A stretch of DNA of 64,000 bases from Bradyrhizobium ottawaense. Lineage in GTDB: Bacteria; Pseudomonadota; Alphaproteobacteria; Rhizobiales; Xanthobacteraceae. The notes below the pieces were generated by a model. The model made no database searches, was not told the origin of the DNA, and saw nothing but the letters and a program-made list of their open reading frames with translations. The stretch lies in NCBI RefSeq assembly GCF_002278135.3, contig NZ_CP029425.2:3014001-3078000 (forward strand), in the 5' to 3' direction. The translations under genes and the position numbers were made by a program. Of this stretch, positions 1 through 9,597 are shown in pieces. The first letter of the stretch is position 1. Every line of letters begins with the position of its first letter.

Positions 1-130
1 CGACCGCCATCAGCGCGAAGGCGACGAGGTAGCGCCGCCAATAGACGACGCCCTGTTCCGTGACCAGGCGGCGAATCAGGACCGCTGCCGCATAGGGATC
101 GTCGGTGATTTTCTTTGGAAACTGGGCCAT
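1..130 (-). CDS. ABC transporter, N-terminal fragment (MsbA-like exporter), runs off the left edge
   Basis: Only the first 43 codons lie in the window, starting at the ATG at 130-128. The peptide begins MAQFPKKITDDPYAAA and leads into a hydrophobic stretch, which resembles the start of rhizobial fused permease/ATPase exporters of the MsbA type. No Walker motif or other diagnostic element is visible, so the assignment rests on N-terminal resemblance and on the neighbouring LPS genes. It is transcribed in the same direction as galE, about 120 bp downstream of that gene, and could be the last gene of a galE transcript. Confidence 0.55.
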   Translation of the reverse strand, partial: MAQFPKKITDDPYAAAVLIRRLVTEQGVVYWRRYLVAFALMAV

Positions 131-194
131 CCGGTGTCCATTGACGGCGCAGGACAAAGCCTGCCCGCACGTCAGGGATCGAAGGGCCTCTGTG

Positions 195-234
195 CCCGCT
201 CAAGCGGGGTTTTTCAAGCCCAATTAAGGGCTTG
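195..234 (+). terminator. Tandem short hairpins between galE and the ABC exporter
   Basis: A 5-bp GC stem (195-199 with 204-208, loop TCAA) is followed by T5 at 210-214. A second 7-bp stem follows directly (215-221 with 228-234, loop AATTAA). The T-run follows the first stem on the plus strand, although the flanking genes are on the minus strand. It may be a weak terminator for antisense transcription or simply structured spacer. Confidence 0.3.
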
Positions 235-248
235 CGCTCAGATGGAAT

Positions 249-1262
249 CTAGGCCGAGGCGGCGTGGCGAAGCTCGCCATGGCGCTCGTGGAACAGCTTG
301 TCCTCCCACGCCAAAGCGTGGGCCGCGATGGTCTCGAGGTCGTCGTATTGCGGCTTCCAGTCGAGCAGGCCGCGGATCCGGCTGGTGTCGGCGACCATGG
401 TCATGATGTCGCCCGGCCGGCGCGGAGCGTACTGCACGGCGAAGCTGCGGCCCGAGACCCGGCGCACCGCGTCGATGGTCTCCAGTACCGAATAGCCGCG
501 GCCATAGCCGCAATTGAGCGTCGTCGAGGCGCCGCCATTGCGCAGGTACGCGAGCGCCGAGCGATGCGCCTGCGAGAGGTCCGTGACGTGGATGAAGTCG
601 CGAATGCAGCTGCCGTCGGGGGTCGGATAGTCGGTGCCGAACACGTCGATCTTGGTGCGCTGGCCGGTCGCGGCCTCGACCGCGATCTTGAGCAGATGCG
701 TGGCGCCGACGGTGGCAAGCCCGATGCGCGCCTGCGGATCGGCGCCGGCGACGTTGAAATAGCGCAGGGTGACGTACTGCATGCCGTAGGCGGCGGCGAC
801 GTCGTGCAGCATGATCTCGGTCATCAGCTTGGACGAGCCATAGGGCGATAGCGGCCGCGTCGGTGCATGCTCGGGCACCGGCACCTGGTCCGGATTGCCG
901 TAGACGGCGGCGGTCGAGGAAAAGATGAAGCGGCCGATGCCGCGCTTGACGGCGACATTGAGCAGGTTGCGCGCGGTCGTGAAATTGTTGCGGTAGTAGC
1001 CGAGCGGATCGCGCATCGAATCCGGCACGACGACGGAGCCCGCGAAATGGATGATGCTCTCGATGTTGTGCTGCGCGATCACGCCTTCGAGCAGGTTCTC
1101 GTCGCCGGCATCGCCGATGAACAGCGGCACGCCCTCAGGCAGATAGGCGGAGAAACCGGTCGAGAGATCGTCGATCACGACGACGTCCTCGCCGGCTTCC
1201 GCCAGCGCGAGGACCGTGTGACTTCCGATATAGCCGGCGCCGCCGGTGACTAGCACAGTCAT
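249..1262 (-). CDS. galE: UDP-glucose 4-epimerase
   Basis: Extended short-chain dehydrogenase of 337 residues, the usual GalE length. It interconverts UDP-glucose and UDP-galactose in the cytoplasm, supplying galactose for surface polysaccharides. The NAD-binding motif VTGGAGYIGSH is at residues 5-15 and the active-site Tyr-x3-Lys lies in PYGSSKLMTE. The SSTAAVYG segment carries the catalytic Ser/Thr. The start is the ATG at 1262, immediately before the glycine-rich motif. It is divergent from the LPS core mannosyltransferase, with about 125 bp between them. The LPS gene context supports a role in envelope sugar supply. Specificity for the N-acetylated sugar cannot be excluded from sequence alone. 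Confidence 0.9.
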   Translation of the reverse strand: MTVLVTGGAGYIGSHTVLALAEAGEDVVVIDDLSTGFSAYLPEGVPLFIGDAGDENLLEGVIAQHNIESIIHFAGSVVVPDSMRDPLGYYRNNFTTARNLLNVAVKRGIGRFIFSSTAAVYGNPDQVPVPEHAPTRPLSPYGSSKLMTEIMLHDVAAAYGMQYVTLRYFNVAGADPQARIGLATVGATHLLKIAVEAATGQRTKIDVFGTDYPTPDGSCIRDFIHVTDLSQAHRSALAYLRNGGASTTLNCGYGRGYSVLETIDAVRRVSGRSFAVQYAPRRPGDIMTMVADTSRIRGLLDWKPQYDDLETIAAHALAWEDKLFHERHGELRHAASA

Positions 1263-1388
1263 GATCTCACCCGTCTTCGATCAACGCGCCAAGTTAACGT
1301 TTGCGCGGTGAAGAGGGGGTTTCGGCGCGGCTGAACTGGTCACTATGCTTAATGTTGCGTATAGGGACTTTGCGAAACGGAGCATGAC

Positions 1389-2426
1389 GTGGCCAATTCC
1401 CCCGGCGATCTCGAAGTGATCGTGCCAAATCTGCACAGGCGCTATTCCGGGGTTACCGCGACCAACCGGATGGTGGCGCCGCGGCTGGCGAAACTGTACC
1501 GCTCCGCCTGGTTCGGCTCGCACGCGCCGGCTGGGATTGCGCGGCTGAGCGTTGCCGATTTTCTGAAGCTATGGCGCCGCAAGGCGCCGCTGATCTGGCA
1601 CGCGCGGCGCAACAACGAGATGATCGCGGGCGTCGCGCTACGCGCGTTCGGCTGGCCGTTGAAACTCGTGTTCACCTCGGCGGCGCAGCGGCACCATAGT
1701 TGGATCACGCGCTGGCTGATCCGGCGCATGGATGCGATCATCGCGACGTCAGATCTCTCGGCCTCGTTCCTGAAGGTGAAGGCGACGGTGATCCCGCATG
1801 GCGTCGACACCGACGTCTATGCGCCGCCGGTCGACCGCGCTGCTGCGTTCGCGGAGTCCGCGCTGCCGGGCCGCTACGCCATCGGCTGCTTCGGACGCGT
1901 GCGCGCGCAGAAGGGCACCGATTTGTTCGTCGACGCGATGTGCCGCCTGTTGCCGCGCTATCCCGATTTCACCGCCGTGATTGTCGGGCAGGTCACGGCC
2001 GAGCAGACGTCCTTTGCGAACGAGCTGAAAAAGCAGATCGAAGTGGCCGGCCTGCAATCGCGCATCGTCATCACTGGCGAGCTGCCGATCGAAGCGGTGC
2101 AGCGCTGGTATCAGCGGCTGACGATCTACGCCTTCACCTCGCGCAACGAGGGTTTTGGGCTGACGCTGATCGAGGCGATGGCGGCCGGCAGCGCGCTCGT
2201 CGCCGCACGCGCCGGCGCGGCCGAGCTGGTGGTCGAGGATGGCGTGAGCGGCGTGCTGGTCCCGACCGACGATGCCAATGCGTTGGCTGCGGCGCTGGAG
2301 CCGCTGATGCGCGATGTGGATGCCGCGGCGGCGATGGGCGAGAGGGGGCGAGCGCGGGTGCTCGCAAAATTCAGCCTCGATGCGGAAGCGGCGCGGATCG
2401 GCGAGGTCTATCGGCCACTGCTTTGA
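1389..2426 (+). CDS. lpcC: LPS core glycosyltransferase, GT4 family, LpcC-like mannosyltransferase
   Basis: A 345-residue GT-B enzyme. The opening LEVIVPNLHRRYSGVTAT matches the start of the rhizobial core mannosyltransferase LpcC as I recall it. That enzyme adds mannose to Kdo of the inner core from GDP-mannose on the cytoplasmic face. The C-terminal donor domain has the E-x7-E element within SRNEGFGLTLIEAMAAGSAL. I use the GTG start at 1389 because GGAG lies about 8 bases upstream; a nearby ATG at 1384 is in another frame. GDP-mannose could come from the pyrophosphorylase at 14947. The exact sugar transferred is an inference from the family. Confidence 0.75.
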   Translation: MANSPGDLEVIVPNLHRRYSGVTATNRMVAPRLAKLYRSAWFGSHAPAGIARLSVADFLKLWRRKAPLIWHARRNNEMIAGVALRAFGWPLKLVFTSAAQRHHSWITRWLIRRMDAIIATSDLSASFLKVKATVIPHGVDTDVYAPPVDRAAAFAESALPGRYAIGCFGRVRAQKGTDLFVDAMCRLLPRYPDFTAVIVGQVTAEQTSFANELKKQIEVAGLQSRIVITGELPIEAVQRWYQRLTIYAFTSRNEGFGLTLIEAMAAGSALVAARAGAAELVVEDGVSGVLVPTDDANALAAALEPLMRDVDAAAAMGERGRARVLAKFSLDAEAARIGEVYRPLL

Positions 2427-2605
2427 GCGACCAGTGTCGCGCCGGCAACCGAAAAACGCGAAAACAACCCCATGCACAGTAGCCGCGGCCAGCAAAATCA
2501 ATGGCTTGGCGGCTGGAGCGATGCGCTGCGGATTTCACAAAGCGCGTTTGACGCATCGGGCAAAACACCGGCGCTGATCATCAGCGGCGCAGGCGTTGCC
2601 GACGC

Positions 2606-3676
2606 TCACGTCTCCGCCCTTGCCCCAGCTTCACCCAGCACCCTCTCCGCAATCGCCACCACCTCGCTCGCTGCGATATCCCGCATGCAGCGGTGGTCGT
2701 TCATCCTGCAGACCGTGCTTTGGCAGGGCTGGCAGGACAGCACTTCCTTGTCCTGCACCACGGTCGCGGCAAGCCCGTTCAGCGGGGCCCAGAGATAGGG
2801 GCTGGTCGGGCCGAAGATGCCCATGGTGGGCGTGCCCAGCGCGGCTGCGATGTGCATCAGGCCGGAATCGTTGGAGATGGCGACGCCGGCCGCGGCCATG
2901 GCCAGCACGCCGTTGCGCAGATCGTTGCCGGTGAGGTCCCTGACCCCCGGGCCGCCGGCCGCGACGATCTCCTGAGCCAGCCCCTTTTCCGCGGGGCCGC
3001 CGACCACCCAGACCTCGAGGCCGCGCTCGACCAGCAGCCGGGCGGCCTCCGGATAGTAGGTCCAGCGCTTTGAGACGCCGACCGAGCCGGGGGCGAGCGC
3101 CACTGCGGCGCCCGCGCTGAGGCCGTTGGCCTGCCGCCAGCGGACGATATCGTCGGCCGGAACCCGCAATTGCGGCACCGGCCATTCCGCCGGCAGTGGC
3201 GCGCCGTCGGGCTGGGCCAGAGCGGCGTTCTTGTCGATGAAGCGGGGCAGCTTCTTCTCGCCCCAGCGCCAGCGGTTGAGCAGGCCGAACCGGAATTCGC
3301 CGACGAAGCCGACCCGTTCAGGAATACCGGCCAGGGCGGGCGCGATGGCCGCCTTCCAGGTCCGGGGCAGCACCAGGGCCGTGCCGTAGTTCCGCTCGCG
3401 CAGGAGCTTCCCCAGGGCGAACTGGCGGGCGACGGCGAGGCGGCTGCGCGGCAGGTCCCAGACGATCCCCTGGCGCACGCCGGGCATGTAATCGACCAGC
3501 GGGGCGCACAGGGATGTGGTGAGGAGATCGACCGGCCGGTTGGGCCAGCGCTCCTTCAGAACCCGGACGACGGTGTGATTCCGAACGAAATCGCCGATCC
3601 ACATGTAGGGAATGATCAGAATCGGGCGGGTGTCGCTCCGATCTGCATCTCCGCTAAGTGTCGAATCTTGGTTCAT
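2606..3676 (-). CDS. waaF: Lipopolysaccharide heptosyltransferase II
   Basis: Member of glycosyltransferase family 9 (356 residues), which transfers L-glycero-D-manno-heptose from its ADP donor to the inner core. Visible family features are the N-terminal ILIIPYMWIGDFV, the central ALAPGSVGVSKRW (the ADP-heptose phosphate-binding region) and the late ISNDSGLMHIAAALGTPTMG motif typical of WaaF/WaaC. It is divergent from hldD, which makes its donor, with a 160-bp shared intergenic region likely to hold both promoters. The start ATG at 3676 gives a roughly 20-residue polar leader before the first beta strand, so a slightly later start is possible. Confidence 0.88.
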   Translation of the reverse strand: MNQDSTLSGDADRSDTRPILIIPYMWIGDFVRNHTVVRVLKERWPNRPVDLLTTSLCAPLVDYMPGVRQGIVWDLPRSRLAVARQFALGKLLRERNYGTALVLPRTWKAAIAPALAGIPERVGFVGEFRFGLLNRWRWGEKKLPRFIDKNAALAQPDGAPLPAEWPVPQLRVPADDIVRWRQANGLSAGAAVALAPGSVGVSKRWTYYPEAARLLVERGLEVWVVGGPAEKGLAQEIVAAGGPGVRDLTGNDLRNGVLAMAAAGVAISNDSGLMHIAAALGTPTMGIFGPTSPYLWAPLNGLAATVVQDKEVLSCQPCQSTVCRMNDHRCMRDIAASEVVAIAERVLGEAGARAET

Positions 3677-3836
3677 TCGTTAATGGAGCCGAGGCGATCT
3701 GATTGTGGCGGTTCGGTAGCCGCTCCGGGCCGGCAGGTAAAGCCGGCAGACCGCTCAATCCCAAAACCGCTTACACTTTGGCGGCTCATGCGCTACGGCA
3801 GGACCGGGCCGCAAAGATCGGGCAGGGATTTCGGAA

Positions 3837-4817
3837 ATGTTGCTGGTGACCGGCGGGGCCGGTTTTATCGGGTCGAATGTCGTGGCCGCGCTCAATGACG
3901 CGGGCCGCAGCGACGTCGTGGTCTGCGATTTCCTGGGTAACGAGGGCAAGTGGCGGAACCTCGCCAAGCGCCAGCTTGTGGATATCGTCCCGCCCGCCGA
4001 GCTGATGGACTGGCTGAAGGGTCGCAAGCTCGATGCCGTGATCCATCTCGGGGCGATTTCCGCGACCACTGCGACCGACGGCGACCTCGTGTTCGAGACC
4101 AATTTCCGCCTGTCGACGCGCCTGCTCGACTGGTGCACGGCGGGCGCGGTGCCGTTCATCTACGCCTCCTCGGCGGCGACCTATGGCGACGGTGAGACGG
4201 GATTTGACGACGACGCCTCGCTGCCGGCACTGAAGAAACTGCGGCCGATGAATCTCTACGGCTGGAGCAAGCACATGTTCGATCTCGCGGTCGCCGGGCG
4301 GGTCGCGAACGGCGATCCGCTCCCGCCGCAATGGGCGGGCCTGAAATTCTTCAACGTGTTCGGCCCCAACGAATATCACAAGGGCTCGATGATGAGCGTG
4401 CTGGCGCGCCGTTTCGACGACGTCAGGGCCGGCCGCGTCGTGCAATTGTTCAAGTCGCATCTCGAGGGCATCGCCGACGGCGATCAGCGCCGCGATTTCA
4501 TCTATGTCGACGACGTCGTGCGTGTCGTGATGTGGCTGCTGGCGACGCCGTCGGTGTCCGGTCTCTTCAACGTCGGAACCGGCAAGGCGCGCAGCTTCAG
4601 GGATCTGATGTTGGCGGCCTATGCGGCGCTCGGCACCAGGCCCAACATCGAATATATCGACATGCCCGAGCAGATCCGCGGGGCTTACCAGTATTTCACC
4701 CAGAGCGAGGTCGATCGCCTGCACCGCGCCGGCTATAACGGCGGCTTCACGACGCTCGAGGATGCGGTGAAGGCCTATGTCGGGGATTACCTCGACCGGC
4801 CCGACCGCTTCCGCTGA
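3837..4817 (+). CDS. hldD: ADP-L-glycero-D-manno-heptose 6-epimerase
   Basis: A 326-residue extended SDR (HldD/RfaD) that inverts C6 of ADP-D-glycero-D-manno-heptose, the last step of ADP-heptose synthesis. It shows VTGGAGFIGSN at the N-terminus, the Tyr-x3-Lys motif in LYGWSKHMFD, and the family-specific FFNVFGPNEYHKG. Length is normal. It is the first gene of a run with hldE and the ligase-like gene, with a 12-base gap to the ATG of hldE. The product feeds WaaF encoded divergently upstream. Confidence 0.92.
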   Translation: MLLVTGGAGFIGSNVVAALNDAGRSDVVVCDFLGNEGKWRNLAKRQLVDIVPPAELMDWLKGRKLDAVIHLGAISATTATDGDLVFETNFRLSTRLLDWCTAGAVPFIYASSAATYGDGETGFDDDASLPALKKLRPMNLYGWSKHMFDLAVAGRVANGDPLPPQWAGLKFFNVFGPNEYHKGSMMSVLARRFDDVRAGRVVQLFKSHLEGIADGDQRRDFIYVDDVVRVVMWLLATPSVSGLFNVGTGKARSFRDLMLAAYAALGTRPNIEYIDMPEQIRGAYQYFTQSEVDRLHRAGYNGGFTTLEDAVKAYVGDYLDRPDRFR

Positions 4818-4829
4818 GGCCATTTGAAC

Positions 4830-6314
4830 ATGCCGACGCCCATTCTCGATTTCGACGCCCTCGCGAAGGCCATCTCAGGCCGCACGGTGCTGTGCATCGG
4901 CGATATCATGTTGGACGAGTTCGTCTATGGTGAGGTGTCGCGGATCTCGCCGGAAGCGCCGGCGCCTGTCATCGCGGCCCAGCGCAGCGAGATCCATATC
5001 GGCGGCGCCGGCAATGTCGCGCGCAATGTCGCCTCGCTGGGCGCGCGCTGCATCTTCGTCGGCCTCGTCGGCGAGGACGACGCCGGTGCACGGCTCAAGG
5101 CGGCGCTGGACGAGCACGCCGGCATCGAAAGCGTGCTCGTGCGCGATCCCTCGCGCCCGACCACGCGAAAAGTCCGCTTCGTCTCCGAGCATTTTTCCAC
5201 GCACATGCTGCGCGCGGACTGGGAGCAGGCGGCGCCTGCTTCCGATGACATCGAGACGAAGCTGATCGAGGCGATCCTGCCGCAGATCGCGCGCGCCGAC
5301 ATCGTGCTGCTCTCGGACTACGCCAAGGGCGTGCTGACGGCGCGCGTCATCCGCCACACCATCGATGCCGCGCGAAAGCTCGGCAAGCCCGTGATCGTCG
5401 ATCCCAAGAGCCTGAACTGGGCGATCTATCGCGGCGCCACGCTGCTGACGCCCAATCGGAAGGAGTTCTCTGAAGCGACCCGAAGCCGCGCCGAGACGGT
5501 GCAGAGCATCGTCGAGGCCAGCGAGGACGTGATGCGGCTCGCCGATTGCGAGGCGATCCTGGTCACCCAGGGCGAGCACGGCATGACGCTGGTGCCGCGC
5601 AATGGCGCGGCGGTTCACGTTCCGGCTTTTCCGGTGAAGGTGCGCGACGTCTCCGGCGCCGGTGACACCGTCGCCGCCGCGCTCGCGGTGTCGCTTGCTA
5701 CAGGCGCGGACTGGGACACGGCGCTGCGCATGGCCAATGCCGCTGCCGCCGTCGCCGTCGGCAAGCAAGGCACCGCCAGTGTGAGCGCGGCCGAGCTGCG
5801 CCGAAAGATCCTGCCGCATGCCACTCTGGCGGCCGAGGAGAAGATCGTGCTCGAGCCGGCCGCACTCGATGCGCAGCTCGCCGAATGGAGAACGCAAGGC
5901 CAGCGCGTCGGCTTCACCAATGGCTGCTTCGACATCCTGCATCCCGGCCACGTCAAGGTGCTGACCGCGGCGCGCGCCGCCTGCGACCGCCTGATCGTGG
6001 GGCTCAACAGCGACGCCTCGGTGCGGCGGCTCAAGGGCGCCGAGCGGCCGGTCCAGGACGAGCGCGCGCGTGCCGAGGTGCTCGCGGCGCTCGAAGCCGT
6101 CGATCTCGTCGTCATCTTCGATGAGGACACGCCGATCGACCTGATCACCCGGATCAAGCCCGGCGTGCTGGTGAAGGGCGGCGACTACACCCGCGAGCAG
6201 GTAGTCGGCCACGAGGTCGTCGAGGAAGCGGGCGGCACCGTCGTGCTGGTCGACATCCTCCAGGGCTTCAGCACGACGGCGCTGGTCCATCGCGCCCGGG
6301 GAGGGGGCAAGTGA
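4830..6314 (+). CDS. hldE: Bifunctional heptose-7-phosphate kinase / heptose-1-phosphate adenylyltransferase
   Basis: Fusion enzyme of the ADP-heptose pathway. Residues 1 to about 330 form a PfkB-type kinase ([14 protein letters not shown] near the start, and the VSGAGDTV anion hole with its catalytic Asp). Residues 340 to the end form a nucleotidyltransferase with [14 protein letters not shown], which contains the HxGH signature. An in-frame TTG lies two codons upstream at 4824. I prefer the ATG at 4830, giving 494 residues. The stop overlaps the GTG of the next gene by 4 bases, indicating translational coupling. With HldD it supplies ADP-heptose for the LPS core; the phosphatase GmhB and isomerase GmhA are not in this window. 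Confidence 0.92.
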   Translation: MPTPILDFDALAKAISGRTVLCIGDIMLDEFVYGEVSRISPEAPAPVIAAQRSEIHIGGAGNVARNVASLGARCIFVGLVGEDDAGARLKAALDEHAGIESVLVRDPSRPTTRKVRFVSEHFSTHMLRADWEQAAPASDDIETKLIEAILPQIARADIVLLSDYAKGVLTARVIRHTIDAARKLGKPVIVDPKSLNWAIYRGATLLTPNRKEFSEATRSRAETVQSIVEASEDVMRLADCEAILVTQGEHGMTLVPRNGAAVHVPAFPVKVRDVSGAGDTVAAALAVSLATGADWDTALRMANAAAAVAVGKQGTASVSAAELRRKILPHATLAAEEKIVLEPAALDAQLAEWRTQGQRVGFTNGCFDILHPGHVKVLTAARAACDRLIVGLNSDASVRRLKGAERPVQDERARAEVLAALEAVDLVVIFDEDTPIDLITRIKPGVLVKGGDYTREQVVGHEVVEEAGGTVVLVDILQGFSTTALVHRARGGGK

Positions 6315-7597
6315 CGGCACTGGCACGCGAGACGACCGGCGGGATGTTGCTTCGCCGCCTGCGCAGCCCGGCGGCCTGGCGCGAGACCGTCGATATATTT
6401 GCGGTCCTGACCGCGGCCTCGCTGCCGTGGTCGACCTCGCTGGCGGGGATCTTCAACGCGCTGATGCTGCTCTGCATGGTGCCGTTTCTCGACGTCCGCG
6501 CGTTCCTGCAATCCTTGAAGCGTCCGATCTGCGCGGCCCCGATCGCGCTGGTCCTGCTCGCGCTGGTGGGGACGCTGTGGTCGGACGCGAGCTGGGGCGC
6601 CCGCTTCTATGCGGTCAATCCGACCATCAAGCTGCTGGTGCTGCCGGTCCTGCTCTATCATTTCGAGCGCTCGCCGCGCGGCCGCTGGATCTTCATCGCC
6701 TTCCTGGTGTCCTGCGCCCTATTGTCGGTGATGTCCTGGCTGGTCGCCTTCTACCCGAACCTCGCGCTCAAGACCGATCCGGCCGAGCGCGGCATCTTCG
6801 TCAAGAATTACATCGACCAGAGCCAGGAATTCGCGCTTTGCGCGGTCGCGCTCGCCTATCCGATCGTGATGCTGCTGCGTGAGAAGCGATACTGGTTCGC
6901 CGGGCTGCTGACGGCGCTGGCACTGAGCTTCTTCGTCAACATGACCTTCGTCGTGGTGTCGCGCACCGCGCTCGTCACCGTTCCAATCATGTTCGGCGTG
7001 TTCGCGCTGCTTCACCTCAAATGGCGCAGCATCGCGCTCATCTCCGCCACGTTGCTCGTCGCCGCTATTCTCGCCTGGCAGGCCTCGCCATATTTGCGCC
7101 ATACCGCCGAGAGGTTTTCCGACGACTACACGCGTTACATGGAAAAGGGCGAGCCGACCTCGGCGGGTCTGCGGCTCGAATTCTGGCGGAAGTCGCTCGG
7201 TTTCTTCGCCGAGGCGCCGATCAAGGGGCACGGCACCGGCTCGACGCGCGGATTGTTCGAACGCGTCGCGACGCCCGCCGGTCAGTACCAGGCGTCCGCC
7301 GAGGTGATCGGCAACCCGCATAACCAGACGCTGAACGTTGCCGTGCAATGGGGCGTGATCGGCATCGCCGTTCTCTATGCGATCTGGATATTGCATCTGC
7401 GCTTGTTTCGCGGCGACGGCCTTGCCAACTGGACCGGGCTCCTGGTGGTGGTGCAGAACGTCTTCACCTCGCTGTTCAACTCCCATCTGTTCGACTTCCA
7501 CGAGGGCTGGATGTACGTCATCGGCGTCGGCGTTGCCGGCGGCATGGTGATCCGGGGGCAACAGGCCGAGGCGAAGACGGGGGAAGCCGGTTCCTGA
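6311..7597 (+). CDS. O-antigen ligase family protein (WaaL/Wzy_C type)
   Basis: Integral membrane protein of 428 residues with about ten hydrophobic segments and one large periplasmic loop before the last helices. The loop holds the [10 protein letters not shown] and GNPHNQTLN region typical of the Wzy_C domain, where ligases keep a conserved His. Ligases of this family join undecaprenyl-linked O-antigen to lipid A-core at the periplasmic face. The GTG start overlaps the hldE stop, so it belongs to the heptose operon, and that argues for LPS ligase over polymerase. Wzy polymerases share the fold, so the specific role is inferred from context. Confidence 0.8.
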   Translation: MTALARETTGGMLLRRLRSPAAWRETVDIFAVLTAASLPWSTSLAGIFNALMLLCMVPFLDVRAFLQSLKRPICAAPIALVLLALVGTLWSDASWGARFYAVNPTIKLLVLPVLLYHFERSPRGRWIFIAFLVSCALLSVMSWLVAFYPNLALKTDPAERGIFVKNYIDQSQEFALCAVALAYPIVMLLREKRYWFAGLLTALALSFFVNMTFVVVSRTALVTVPIMFGVFALLHLKWRSIALISATLLVAAILAWQASPYLRHTAERFSDDYTRYMEKGEPTSAGLRLEFWRKSLGFFAEAPIKGHGTGSTRGLFERVATPAGQYQASAEVIGNPHNQTLNVAVQWGVIGIAVLYAIWILHLRLFRGDGLANWTGLLVVVQNVFTSLFNSHLFDFHEGWMYVIGVGVAGGMVIRGQQAEAKTGEAGS

Positions 7598-7681
7598 AAG
7601 CCCGCGCGGCTGGCAAGTCTGGTCCAGATGGGCTATCAGCGCGGTCAGGTTGCATCTAACTGGGTTTTCATCGGTCGGCGG

Positions 7682-9595
7682 ATGACGCGTCTTTCGCATC
7701 TCACCTTGCGCAATTTCCTGATCGCGCTCCACGACCTGCTGGCGACCGCGGCGGCGCTTTTTGCCGCCTTCTATCTGCGATTCGAGGGTGGCGACGGCTT
7801 CTTCGACCGCCTGCCGCTGCTGTTCCAGATCCTGCCCTACTTCCTCGCCTTCAGCGTGGTCGTGTTCTTCATCTTCAACCTGACTACGACGAAATGGCGC
7901 TTCATCTCGCTGCCTGACGCGTTGAACATCATCCGCGTCGCGACCGTGCTGACGGTCGCCCTGCTCGTGCTCGACTACATCTTCGTCTCCCCCAACGTCC
8001 GCGGCGCCTTCTTTCTCGGCAAGGTGACGATCGTCCTCTACTGGTTCCTCGAGATCTCCTTCCTCAGCGCGCTGCGCATGACCTACCGCTACTTCCGCTA
8101 TACGCGGGTACGGCGTCATGCCAGGGGCGAGGAGGCCGCGCCGACGCTGCTGATCGGCCGCGCCGCGGATGCCGAGGTGCTCCTGCGCGGCATCGAGAGC
8201 GGGGCGATCAAGCGCATCTGGCCGGTCGGCGTGCTGTCGCCGTCGAGCTCGGATCGGGGCCAGTTCATCCGCAACGTGCCGGTGCTGGGTGGCATCGACG
8301 ACGTCGAGGACGTCGTCGCCGATTTCGCCAAGCGCAACAAGCCGATCGCGCGCCTCGTCATGACGCCCTCGGCATTCGAGCCGGAAGCGCGTCCGGAATC
8401 GATCCTGATGCGGGCGCGCAAGCTGGGTGTGATCGTCAACCGGATGCCTTCGCTCGAGAGCGGCGATACGCCGCGGCTCACGGCCGTCGCGGTCGAGGAC
8501 CTTCTGCTGCGGCCGAGCGAGACGATCGACTATGCGCGCCTGGAAGCGCTGATCAACGGCAAGGCGGTGATCGTCACCGGCGGCGGCGGCTCGATCGGGT
8601 CGGAGATCTGCGAGCGTGTCGTGGCCTTCGGCGCCGCGCGGCTCCTGATCGTGGAAAACTCCGAACCCGCGCTTTATGCCATCACGGAAGCGCTCGCCGC
8701 GCGAGGCGCGGCCGCCGAGATCGAAGGGCGGATCGCCGACATCCGCGACCGCGAGCGCATCGTGCGCCTGATGGCGGGGTTCAAGCCGGACATCGTGTTC
8801 CACGCCGCCGCGCTCAAGCACGTGCCCATCCTCGAACGCGACTGGAGCGAGGGCGTCAAGACCAACATCTTCGGCTCGATCAACGTTGCGGATGCCGCCG
8901 TTGCCGCCGGCGCCGAAGCCATGGTGATGATCTCGACCGACAAGGCGATCGAGCCGGTGTCGATGCTCGGCCTGACCAAGCGCTTTGCGGAGATGTACTG
9001 CCAGGCGCTGGATCACGACCTCGCAGCCGGGGCGCACGGCGCCAAGCCGCCGATGCGGCTGATCTCGGTCCGGTTCGGCAACGTCCTGGCTTCGAACGGC
9101 TCGGTGGTTCCGAAATTCAAGGCCCAGATCGAGGCCGGCGGCCCGGTGACGGTGACGCATCCCGACATGGTCCGCTACTTCATGACCATCCGCGAGGCCT
9201 GCGATCTCGTCATCACCGCGGCCACGCATGCGCTCGGAACGCACCGTCCCGACGTCTCGGTCTACGTGCTCAACATGGGCCAGCCGGTGAAGATCGTCGA
9301 TCTCGCCGAGCGCATGATCCGCCTTTCCGGGCTGCAGCCGGGCTACGATATCGAGATCGTGTTCACGGGTATGCGGCCGGGCGAGCGCCTGCACGAGATT
9401 CTGTTCGCCACCGAGGAGCCGACCCGCGAGATCGGCGTTGCCGGCATCATGGCCGCGCAGCCGAACGAGCCGCCGATGCAGACGTTGCGCAAATGGATTG
9501 CGGCGCTGGAGCAGGCGATCGCGCGCGACGATCGCGCCACCATCAGGACTATCCTGAAGGATGCGGTGCCCGAATTCGGGTCGACCGCGGCCTGA
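7682..9595 (+). CDS. Membrane-bound NDP-sugar 4,6-dehydratase, FlaA1/WbpM/CapD family
   Basis: About 637 residues from the ATG at 7682; an in-frame ATG at 7628 would add 18 polar residues. Four N-terminal membrane helices (roughly residues 10-130) precede a first Rossmann-like domain. The SDR catalytic domain then opens with VTGGGGSIGSE. The usual SDR Tyr is replaced by Met in SMLGLTKR, giving the Ser-Met-Lys arrangement known from WbpM. That family converts UDP-GlcNAc to its 4-keto-6-deoxy form, the precursor of UDP-QuiNAc or FucNAc. It is followed after 2 bases by a glycosyltransferase and then an NDP-sugar reductase, as expected for an O-antigen initiation module. Confidence 0.85.
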   Translation: MTRLSHLTLRNFLIALHDLLATAAALFAAFYLRFEGGDGFFDRLPLLFQILPYFLAFSVVVFFIFNLTTTKWRFISLPDALNIIRVATVLTVALLVLDYIFVSPNVRGAFFLGKVTIVLYWFLEISFLSALRMTYRYFRYTRVRRHARGEEAAPTLLIGRAADAEVLLRGIESGAIKRIWPVGVLSPSSSDRGQFIRNVPVLGGIDDVEDVVADFAKRNKPIARLVMTPSAFEPEARPESILMRARKLGVIVNRMPSLESGDTPRLTAVAVEDLLLRPSETIDYARLEALINGKAVIVTGGGGSIGSEICERVVAFGAARLLIVENSEPALYAITEALAARGAAAEIEGRIADIRDRERIVRLMAGFKPDIVFHAAALKHVPILERDWSEGVKTNIFGSINVADAAVAAGAEAMVMISTDKAIEPVSMLGLTKRFAEMYCQALDHDLAAGAHGAKPPMRLISVRFGNVLASNGSVVPKFKAQIEAGGPVTVTHPDMVRYFMTIREACDLVITAATHALGTHRPDVSVYVLNMGQPVKIVDLAERMIRLSGLQPGYDIEIVFTGMRPGERLHEILFATEEPTREIGVAGIMAAQPNEPPMQTLRKWIAALEQAIARDDRATIRTILKDAVPEFGSTAA

Positions 9596-9597
9596 CC

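Noticed and set aside
2472..2798. 108-codon plus-strand frame overlapping the 3' end of waaF
   Set aside because: Most of it is antisense to waaF, there is no ribosome site, and the composition is unlike that of a folded protein.
6719..9394. 891-codon open frame antisense to the O-antigen ligase and dehydratase genes
   Set aside because: It has highly charged, low-complexity composition, no domain and no ribosome site. It mirrors the codon bias of real plus-strand genes.
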